A stretch of 27,570 nucleotides of DNA from Bacteroides sp. OM05-12 (GTDB lineage: Bacteria > Bacteroidota > Bacteroidia > Bacteroidales > Bacteroidaceae), in NCBI RefSeq assembly GCF_003438995.1, contig NZ_QSUN01000036.1, positions 1 to 27,570 on the forward strand, given 5' to 3'. Made by a program: the position numbers and the translations under genes. Under the pieces are notes generated by a model that worked only from the letters and a program-made list of their open reading frames with translations, searched no databases and was not told the origin of the DNA. Each line of letters begins with the position of its first letter. Positions within the stretch are counted from its first letter, which is position 1. Of the stretch, positions 18,761 to 25,178 are shown piece after piece.

Positions 18761-20626
18761 CTACCTTAAAGTTGTATCTACGACTTTATATCCTAAAGTT
18801 CCACCTTCATTATATTGCTGATTATTAAGCATATCCTTGCCCGTACCTTTTTCCATCAGTTCCTTTAGCTGCTTTAAATAAGACGCATAAACACCTCTGG
18901 GAATAGTCTGTTTCTTTATACAAATGGAAGCAGCCATCCCTACGACCTCTCCTATCATTCCGGTGGTACGCATTACTCTTGTTGTTCCCAACGCAACATG
19001 CGTAACACTGATGTTTCGCCCCGCCATGAACAGATTTTCAATGTTTCGGGAATAAAAGCACCGGTAAGGGATGGGATAATGATAGGTGGCAACATGTTGA
19101 GCTATCGATTTAAATTCCTTTTGCGGGAAATGACGACTGTTCTCCGGGTCAGGATAATGAAGGTCGATGGTCCAAGAAGTACATGCTGTCCCATCTTCAT
19201 AAGGAATATGCTCCACTAAATCATTTTCGGTCAAGATATGGTCACCGAGCAGACGACGGGATTCCCTTTTTCCTGCCACGTAAGCTACCCACTCTAAAGC
19301 CCTGTTTCGGTAATATTCACTAGCCGTGTACCTGTTTTTCAAATAAGACCAATTCGAAAATATCACCATCAAACCATAATCCCGGATACGTTCGAACTCT
19401 GTTATCTGATTGCGGTTCATGCCCGTTTCCCAAGTCCATTCGCCCATCATCACTTTCTCCGAACTCTCTTCGTTAAATTCCAAACCGTAATCGAATACCG
19501 GAAAATCCTGCGGTTCTTTCTTTTCAACGGAATACCACTGAACGGATGCTCCCATCACCTGACTATCAGCGATATCAACAGCATGAGGCTCATCAAACTC
19601 ACTCTTGCTTTCCCTGCCCATTCTGAAATCGGCTCCTGCCAAATAACCCACTGTTCCGTCTCCCGTGCAATCGGCAAAGAGAGGAGCATGGAAGACCTGC
19701 CTCTTTCCTGTCTCAATATGAGTTGTGGTAATGGAAACAATGCGGTTGTTTTCTTTTTGCAGCGAAATCATTCTGCATGAAGGAAATAGAGAAATATTAG
19801 GTTCAGCTGCAATAAAAGCTTCTTTCTTATTGTCCTCGTAGTTTTCTGCCGGCCGGGCATTTCCTACTTTCAGCGGACAAAACTCTTTCATCAGATTTCC
19901 CAAACGCGGATACGGAGCCAATTCGATTCTTCCTCCCATATGTACACGCACCTCCGAGCTGTTATTGCCGCCCAATACAGGTCGGTCATTGATTAGAGCC
20001 ACTTTCAATCCCAGCCGTGCGGCAGAAACCGCAGCACACATTCCGGCAATTCCTCCCCCTACAACAACAAAATCAAAACTCCCCGCATAAGTATCCGGAT
20101 TGGTTTTCTTTAATGTATCGGATAAGAATCGCTTCAATTCCTCCGTATCATCCGGCGGAGTGACGGCTTCCCGAGAGAAATAAATTGCATCGCAACGTCC
20201 GTTAAATCCGGTCAAATCATGCAAAACAAGCCGTTGAGACAATTCATTGATGACTACTATACCGGCTTTCTGCCATTCCCATTTATTGCCCGTCGCACCC
20301 AATACAGTAGCTAGTTCAGTGTCACCGACTGATAGAGTGAATTGTCCAGGTCCTTTTTTATCACTCCACACAGAAGTCCAATTATAGGTACGCACATATA
20401 CATGATATAAACCTTTCTCCGCAAACCGGACGGTAGTTATGGCATCTGTAACAGGTTTCCCCATCCCATGAGCCATCAGATAAGACGAGCCTACTTGCTC
20501 CATAAATTGTTGATCGACTACCCAACCTCCTTTCTCCTTGAAACTCTCAGCCTCTACATATAATTGTGCAGAATTTACCTTAACTACAGCGAACAATAAC
20601 AAAAACAAAACAAAATGTGTCTTCAT
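18761..20626 (-). CDS. exported FAD-dependent oxidoreductase with N-terminal golvesin/CBM-like domain
   Basis: A 621-residue protein read from the Met at 20626, which gives a clean Sec signal peptide (MKTHFVLFLLLFAVVKVNSA). An upstream in-frame ATG at 20683 would add 19 residues but lies upstream of the predicted promoter, so I reject it. Residues about 21-150 form a beta-sandwich of the golvesin/'xanthan-lyase'-associated type (YVEAESFKEKGGWVVD, GLYHVYVRTYNW). The FAD domain starts with DFVVVGGGIAGMCAA (GGGIAG 190-195) and carries FADCTGDGTVGYLAGADFRMG and NLFMAGRNISVTHVALGTTRVM, as in PF12831-type enzymes. The reaction is unknown. It is transcribed alone towards the HTCS and has its own promoter and composite operator. 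Unlike the Tat-exported paralogue-like protein in the main operon, it uses Sec. Some databases may label such proteins xanthan lyase because of the accessory domain. Confidence 0.86.
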   Translation of the reverse strand: MKTHFVLFLLLFAVVKVNSAQLYVEAESFKEKGGWVVDQQFMEQVGSSYLMAHGMGKPVTDAITTVRFAEKGLYHVYVRTYNWTSVWSDKKGPGQFTLSVGDTELATVLGATGNKWEWQKAGIVVINELSQRLVLHDLTGFNGRCDAIYFSREAVTPPDDTEELKRFLSDTLKKTNPDTYAGSFDFVVVGGGIAGMCAAVSAARLGLKVALINDRPVLGGNNSSEVRVHMGGRIELAPYPRLGNLMKEFCPLKVGNARPAENYEDNKKEAFIAAEPNISLFPSCRMISLQKENNRIVSITTTHIETGKRQVFHAPLFADCTGDGTVGYLAGADFRMGRESKSEFDEPHAVDIADSQVMGASVQWYSVEKKEPQDFPVFDYGLEFNEESSEKVMMGEWTWETGMNRNQITEFERIRDYGLMVIFSNWSYLKNRYTASEYYRNRALEWVAYVAGKRESRRLLGDHILTENDLVEHIPYEDGTACTSWTIDLHYPDPENSRHFPQKEFKSIAQHVATYHYPIPYRCFYSRNIENLFMAGRNISVTHVALGTTRVMRTTGMIGEVVGMAASICIKKQTIPRGVYASYLKQLKELMEKGTGKDMLNNQQYNEGGTLGYKVVDTTLR

Positions 20627-20666
20627 AAACAGTGAAATTAGAATTATGATTGCAGTATTATGAAGG

Positions 20667-20697
20667 CAAATGTAGAAATACATTTCAAAAAGGCAAA
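20667..20697 (-). promoter_or_regulatory. promoter of the second FAD oxidoreductase
   Basis: On the minus strand TTTG (20697-20694), 19 bp, TACATTTG (20674-20667), then C. This is a full match to the Bacteroides -33/-7 arrangement (TTTG, TAnnTTTGY). Transcription would begin near 20660, placing the start codon at 20626 about 35 nt in. Confidence 0.6.
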
Positions 20698-20722
20698 AAA
20701 GCTATATTACCTAATTTTTCCA

Positions 20723-20760
20723 TAGCTACATATCAAAAACGACTTGCAACATTTACGCAA
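20723..20760 (-). promoter_or_regulatory. composite operator, copy B (second FAD oxidoreductase)
   Basis: On the minus strand a strong half TTGCGTAAATGTTGCA starts at 20760. It contains inverted arms TTGC/GCAA around 9 bp. A weaker half ATATGTAGCT follows with 11 bp between the cores. It matches copy C at 29 of 38 positions. Here the motif reads in the same direction as the gene and lies about 49 bp above its -7, unlike copies A and C, which read against their genes. Confidence 0.65.
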
Positions 20761-21194
20761 TTTAAAAACCAGTCATCTGATTTTGATTATTATTCTTTAC
20801 TCTCTACTTAACAACCGACAAAAAAGTCAAGAGCATCAAACAGGAAAAAATAAGATGTTAACAACCTAATAAGGTGATGAAAATAAAACTTCTCTATCTT
20901 CACATTATTACATAGCGGAATACTATGTATCTTTATAGCCAATTATCTGACACCGACTATCCAGAGTGGTTTTATTACCCCTCTCTACCCTAACAGTCCC
21001 AAACATCCACGACAAAAATATCTGTTAATGGCGGAAGGATTGACCGTTTTTAATTCAAACAAACGCTAACGGTCAATAGCGTAAAATAGAAACTTCTTAC
21101 AATTTTCCGACATAATCCATGTTCGCCTGAATATGCAAAATAATCAAGCTGATTTATCGCTATAAATTATGTTTTCAGCCTGTATTTATGACTT
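20761..21194. other. long intergenic stretch between two operator copies
   Basis: No gene was recognised in this AT-rich stretch. It holds two inverted repeats: TACATAG/CTATGTA (20909-20929, 7-nt loop) and ATTGACCGTT/AACGGTCAAT (21039-21077, 19-nt loop). A 12-codon frame at 20877-20915 is not credible as a gene. Confidence 0.5.
21039..21077. repeat. 10-bp inverted repeat in the intergenic region
   Basis: ATTGACCGTT (21039-21048) and AACGGTCAAT (21068-21077) are perfect inverted copies separated by 19 bp. It could be a regulator site, an attenuator stem or chance. It lies about 218 bp upstream of the GH16-operon -7 element. Confidence 0.5.
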
Positions 21195-21232
21195 ATGCTA
21201 CATTTCAAAAAAGATATGCAACATTTCTTCAA
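21195..21232 (-). promoter_or_regulatory. composite operator, copy C (GH16 operon)
   Basis: On the minus strand a strong half TTGAAGAAATGTTGCA starts at 21232, then 11 bp, then AAATGTAGCA. Read on the plus strand the halves appear as two near-copies, ATGCTACATTTC (21195-21206) and ATGCAACATTTC (21216-21227), exactly 21 bp apart. The strong half's AAATG edge (21226) is 69 bp from the plus-strand -7 TAATTTTG, as in the susC region. Confidence 0.65.
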
Positions 21233-21294
21233 CACAAAACACATGGGTTAAATCAATCTGTCGTTTCATGCAAAGCATTTATTCATCTATACCT

Positions 21295-21302
21295 TAATTT
21301 TG
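21295..21302 (+). promoter_or_regulatory. -7 promoter element of the GH16/T9SS operon
   Basis: TAATTTTG followed by C matches TAnnTTTGY and is identical to the susC -7 element. It lies 48 bp before the first start codon at 21350. No clear -33 TTTG is seen at 17-20 bp spacing, which would fit an activator-dependent promoter. Confidence 0.5.
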
Positions 21303-21349
21303 CTTCCAGAGATTTACGAAACAATTAACCCTAAAATTCAATTACTATT

Positions 21350-21838
21350 ATGATTAGATCCATTTTACTTTTTTTCGTAGGTGTATGCGTTACCCTTCAG
21401 GTTTATAGTCAAGCACCGGAAGCATTCCAATTTCAAGCTGTGGTAAAAAACGTAAATAATACGATAGTAGCCAATAAAAGCGTAAACGTATCTTTCAAAA
21501 TACATCAAGAAATACCTGCGGGGTCTGTCGTATTTTCTGAAACACATCAGGCTAATACAAATGCCGCAGGAATTGTCAACCTGAAAATCGGTAAAGGTAC
21601 CGCATTAGAAGGTACATTGGGAGAAATTAATTGGGCAGACGGACCTTATTTTATCGAAACAGGAATCAGCTATGACGGAACAAATATTTCTCTCGGTACA
21701 CAACAATTGGTAAGTGTTCCTTTTGCCAAATATGCGAAAAGTGCCGAGAACGTTCAATTGAAATCTCCGAATGGAAAAGTTTGGAGTATTTCCGTCAACG
21801 ATGAAGGTGTCATCTCAACCCAAGAACTAACCAAATAA
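21350..21838 (+). CDS. secreted stand-alone beta-domain protein, same domain as GH16 N-terminus
   Basis: A 162-residue protein with a Sec signal peptide (to about residue 21, VYSQ). The mature part is one domain of a kind common in Bacteroidetes surface proteins, here FQFQAVVKNVNNTIVANKSV, then VVFSETHQANTNAAGIVNLKIGKGT, then LVSVPFAKYAKSAE. The same order of motifs occurs in residues 22-150 of the GH16 protein two genes on (FFYQSALKNIDGNVIANKD, TVYSETHQTRTDVNGYFTLYIGEGT, LASVPYAMQAE). Both end with a W-(S/N)-I-(S/T)-V strand. No catalytic signature is visible. It heads the operon, 10 bp before the next gene. It is probably a binding or scaffold subunit; function unproven. Confidence 0.75.
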   Translation: MIRSILLFFVGVCVTLQVYSQAPEAFQFQAVVKNVNNTIVANKSVNVSFKIHQEIPAGSVVFSETHQANTNAAGIVNLKIGKGTALEGTLGEINWADGPYFIETGISYDGTNISLGTQQLVSVPFAKYAKSAENVQLKSPNGKVWSISVNDEGVISTQELTK

Positions 21839-21848
21839 TAAACGGATT

Positions 21849-22295
21849 ATGAAGAATCTTTTAATTATATCTTTATTCTTATTCTCCACAGCATCGATTA
21901 GCGCTCAACAGGTAATTTCTTCTGCAGGTAGTACAAAAGAGAATATCAGTTGGACGATTGGTGAAGTGGTAACAGAAACAACCATCGGTGACTTCTGTGT
22001 ACTTCAAGGTTTCAATCAATCCGATGATTTAGGCCCGGCCAGTATCGAGTCTGTAAAATCAACTATAGAATTCAATATCTACCCGAATCCTGTAACAGAT
22101 AAATTAATAATCGAATGCCAAAATAATGAGAGTTATACTTGGAAACTCACAAATCTGATAGGTCAAGAGATTGCCCACAGCCAACCTTTTACGAATAACA
22201 CTACCGTTGATATGACAGTCTATACACCGGGAAATTATCTGCTGACCGTATTATCAGACCGGGAAATTAAAACAATCACGATCATTAAAAAGTAA
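21849..22295 (+). CDS. small T9SS-tailed protein of unknown function
   Basis: A 148-residue protein. A signal peptide (1-19, ASISAQ) is followed by a short domain QQVISSAGSTKENISWTIGEVVTETTIG...LQGFNQ, a Bacteroidetes pattern (a WTIGEVV...VLQGFNQ module) often next to T9SS tails. The last 75 or so residues (FNIYPNPVTDKLIIE, WKLTNLIGQEI, YTPGNYLLTVLSDREIKTITIIKK) are a typical type A sorting domain. T9SS cargo is normally much larger; here the sorting domain is half the protein. The gene is 4 bp upstream of the GH16 gene, whose product lacks such a tail, so the two may work as a pair (inference). Confidence 0.75.
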   Translation: MKNLLIISLFLFSTASISAQQVISSAGSTKENISWTIGEVVTETTIGDFCVLQGFNQSDDLGPASIESVKSTIEFNIYPNPVTDKLIIECQNNESYTWKLTNLIGQEIAHSQPFTNNTTVDMTVYTPGNYLLTVLSDREIKTITIIKK

Positions 22296-22299
22296 CCCA

Positions 22300-23544
22300 A
22301 TGAAAAAAGTATTTATATATATCTTCCTTGCTATTACTTCTGTATGCGTACAAGCTCAAAACACTTTCTTTTATCAATCTGCGCTGAAAAACATAGATGG
22401 AAACGTAATAGCCAATAAAGACATTCATGTGCGATTCCTAATCGAAACAAATGGAACTACTGTTTACTCTGAAACACATCAGACCCGTACGGACGTAAAT
22501 GGTTATTTTACTTTGTATATAGGTGAAGGAACACCCGAAGCAATTGAGTTTGCCAAAGTGGATTGGACAAAAGGGAATTATCAGATTAAAACAGAAATCG
22601 ATAAAGGAGAAGGCTATACCTTAGCAGGTAATCAAGAATTAGCCAGCGTTCCTTATGCCATGCAAGCAGAAGTGGCAGGAGGCATCCAACAAAAGCTGGC
22701 GAACGGAGCTACTTGGAACATTACGGTAGATGATAATGGAAAACTCGTTGCAGTTCCTTACCCGTTTTCTAAGTTAGTGTTTCAAGATGATTTCAACGGA
22801 ACCGGATTACCCGATCCCTCGAAATGGAATTTCGAAGAAGGTTATGTACGAGGAAACGAAATGCAATATTACACAGTAGGTCGTGAAGAAAACTGTTATC
22901 AAAAAGGCGGTTTGCTACATATTGTATGCGAAGACGAACCGGTACTCATTGAAAATGCAAAAGTCAACAATCAGTCGAAAAACGAATGGACGGAAAGAAG
23001 AAAAGACACGATTATCTCCGTTAAGTCTGCCAGCATAACAACCAAAGGTTTAAAATATTGGAAGTATTGCCGAGTGGATGTGAAAGCCAAATTACCGATG
23101 TGCAAAGGCACATGGCCTGCTATTTGGATGATGCCGCAATGGGATAAATACGGATATTGGCCTAAGAGTGGTGAAATCGATATCATGGAACATGTGGGAT
23201 ATGACCCAAATCTGGTTCATTATACCCTCCATTGTACCGACCACAATTCAGGAACTTGGCCGAATCCATACAATAAAAGTGTGACTTGTCCTACTTCTTA
23301 CACAGAATTTCATGTGTACAGTTTGGAATGGACCAAAGACCGCATTGCCTGGTATCTGGACGGGAAATTGAAATTCACCGTAAATAAGCCACAAGCGGCA
23401 ACCATTGGCAATTGGCCTTTTGACGAAGAATTTTATCTTATCCTTAACCAAGCCTTTGGCGGAAGTTGGGGAGGTCGTGAAGGCGTAGATCTCGACGGAT
23501 TGCCTCAAGACTATCAAATAGATTATGTAAGAGTATATCAATAA
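22300..23544 (+). CDS. GH16 endo-beta-glucanase (laminarinase/lichenase-like) with N-terminal accessory domain
   Basis: A 414-residue secreted enzyme. Signal peptide 1-20 (VQAQ); accessory beta-domain about 22-150, homologous to the first gene of the operon; GH16 catalytic domain about 158-414. The catalytic motif GEIDIMEHVG (291-300) supplies nucleophile Glu292, Asp294 and acid/base Glu297, in the ExDxxE form with the extra residue found in laminarinase-like GH16 enzymes. Other family features are GTWPAIWMMP (270-279), FHVYSLEWTKDRIAWYLDGK and LILNQAFGGSWGG. The C-terminus is the usual IDYVRVYQ, with no T9SS tail. It is expected to cleave internal beta-1,3 (or mixed beta-1,3/1,4) glucan linkages and so start degradation. 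It follows the small T9SS-tailed gene by 4 bp. Confidence 0.92.
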   Translation: MKKVFIYIFLAITSVCVQAQNTFFYQSALKNIDGNVIANKDIHVRFLIETNGTTVYSETHQTRTDVNGYFTLYIGEGTPEAIEFAKVDWTKGNYQIKTEIDKGEGYTLAGNQELASVPYAMQAEVAGGIQQKLANGATWNITVDDNGKLVAVPYPFSKLVFQDDFNGTGLPDPSKWNFEEGYVRGNEMQYYTVGREENCYQKGGLLHIVCEDEPVLIENAKVNNQSKNEWTERRKDTIISVKSASITTKGLKYWKYCRVDVKAKLPMCKGTWPAIWMMPQWDKYGYWPKSGEIDIMEHVGYDPNLVHYTLHCTDHNSGTWPNPYNKSVTCPTSYTEFHVYSLEWTKDRIAWYLDGKLKFTVNKPQAATIGNWPFDEEFYLILNQAFGGSWGGREGVDLDGLPQDYQIDYVRVYQ

Positions 23545-23575
23545 ATCAAATAATAAAAACTTAATTTTAATAGTT

Positions 23576-25159
23576 ATGAAAAGAAAATTATTCTCTGTAA
23601 TGGTTGCCTGTTCCGCATTTGCATTGGTAAATGCACAAACAACCTTTTATGTATCAAATTCAGGCAGTGACTCTAACAATGGCTCAGAATCTGCTCCATT
23701 CAAAACAATCGGTTGTGCTGTCACCAAAGTAGCAGAAAACACTCCGACCATTATTTATCTTGAAAAGAATGCTACATTCGATCTATCTGGTGCAACAACA
23801 ACCGGTTATGCCTATGTGGATTTCGGAAGTAACAAAAACGTTGAATTAAGTGGTGAGAACACAACATTACTAGGTTGGGCCACTCCCGGAAATCAACAAG
23901 GACAATCTACCCGTATTCTCCGCGGAGGTTCCGGAACTAATTTAAAAGTTAACGGCATAAACTTTGTAAATGGTCGCCAGATTGAATATATGCTTGGAGG
24001 AGCCATCTTCTTTGCAGGTGAAAAATTGGAGTTGGAAGGTTGTAAATTCATTAATAATGAAGCCGGTTCAGCAGGTGCAGCCATCGGTAGTCGAGGCAAA
24101 CAGGTAATTGTGAACAATTGCTATTTCGAAGGCAATTATACAATCGGCGGTGGAGCAATCGGAGCTGTCATTATGCATTGTGGCCCGAATGTAGCCGACG
24201 TTGACAAAAACTATTTCCTTAAAGTTACAAACTCTACTTTCTATAAAAATCGCATGGACGCTGAAAACAGTCGCGGAGTTGCTATCGGACTTGTCGATCA
24301 AAGTACGGGTAGTTCAAAGAACTCTACAGTAGGATTACTGGAAGTTAAGAATTGCACATTCTTGGAGAATACAATTCTTAACGGAGGTTATGAAGGTGTT
24401 ATTGACTTAACAAATGCAGAAGTAAGAGAGTCTAATATCATTAATAATACATTCTACAACAACTTAGGAGCCATTTCTATTCCTACATTCATACCGGATA
24501 GTAGAATCGCATTCATCAACAACGTAGCATACGCAGATAAGACAACTATTCTTTCAGGAATCGATGCTGCTGACAGAGAGTTCCTTGCCTATAACAATGT
24601 ATTGATTGGTGGTGAAAGAGGGGTTAACGAGAAAATGACTGAACCTTCTTTAAATGAAGAAAAAGCTGCATATAACAATATGGTAGAAACCACAACTACT
24701 TATCAATTGGCAAACCTAGGCCTTGCAACTACTTTCTCTAACGATGCTACAGTTCCTTACTTAGCTATTACTGCAAGCAGCCCGATGATTAATAAAGGAA
24801 TGAATGATTCTTCAGATATTTTAGGTATTAATGTTATTCCTGCTACAGATGTTTGTGGAACGGCTATTAATGAGACCAAAGACATCGGTGCTTACGAAGT
24901 TCCAAGTCCTGATAATATAACTAACAATGCCATGAATAATACAACCTACGAATTGAATTATACAGCCGATGGCATTATCGTGAAGAACTTATCCGATAAA
25001 AGATTATCTCTTCAGATTGTCGGCATCGATGGAGCACAAATCTATAAAGCTAACATTAACGGTGAATTGACCATCAATAAGAATGGATTAAACAAAGGTA
25101 TCAACGTATTCATTCTTTCTGACGGAACAAATATAAAAGCAGAAAAGGTACTTTTCTAA
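23576..25159 (+). CDS. secreted parallel beta-helix protein with choice-of-anchor-Q-like end and T9SS tail
   Basis: A 527-residue protein. Signal peptide 1-20 (LVNAQ). The N-terminus TTFYVSNSGSDSNNGSESAPFKTI is the classic opening of right-handed beta-helix (pectate-lyase-like) proteins. Helix rungs with repeated NN(C/T)(Y/F)F/NNTFY motifs follow (CKFINNEAGSAGAAIG, CYFEGNYT, STFYKN, CTFLEN, NTFYNN). A DIGAYE motif (choice-of-anchor Q type) closes the helix near residue 435. The final 75 residues (LNYTADGIIVKNLSDKRLSL to AEKVLF) resemble a T9SS sorting domain. No lyase catalytic residues can be assigned, so it may bind or cut polysaccharide. It lies 31 bp after the GH16 gene. Confidence 0.82.
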   Translation: MKRKLFSVMVACSAFALVNAQTTFYVSNSGSDSNNGSESAPFKTIGCAVTKVAENTPTIIYLEKNATFDLSGATTTGYAYVDFGSNKNVELSGENTTLLGWATPGNQQGQSTRILRGGSGTNLKVNGINFVNGRQIEYMLGGAIFFAGEKLELEGCKFINNEAGSAGAAIGSRGKQVIVNNCYFEGNYTIGGGAIGAVIMHCGPNVADVDKNYFLKVTNSTFYKNRMDAENSRGVAIGLVDQSTGSSKNSTVGLLEVKNCTFLENTILNGGYEGVIDLTNAEVRESNIINNTFYNNLGAISIPTFIPDSRIAFINNVAYADKTTILSGIDAADREFLAYNNVLIGGERGVNEKMTEPSLNEEKAAYNNMVETTTTYQLANLGLATTFSNDATVPYLAITASSPMINKGMNDSSDILGINVIPATDVCGTAINETKDIGAYEVPSPDNITNNAMNNTTYELNYTADGIIVKNLSDKRLSLQIVGIDGAQIYKANINGELTINKNGLNKGINVFILSDGTNIKAEKVLF

Positions 25160-25178
25160 ATTTAATTGATTTAATACT

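Noticed and set aside
7879..20626. 3-keto-glycoside pathway as the role of the flavoproteins
   Set aside because: That route uses GFO/IDH-type oxidoreductases and DUF1080-type lyases; none is present here, and these FAD enzymes are of a different family.
20877..20915. 12-codon frame MKIKLLYLHIIT
   Set aside because: Too short, ends inside an inverted repeat, and has no continuation suggesting a broken secreted gene.
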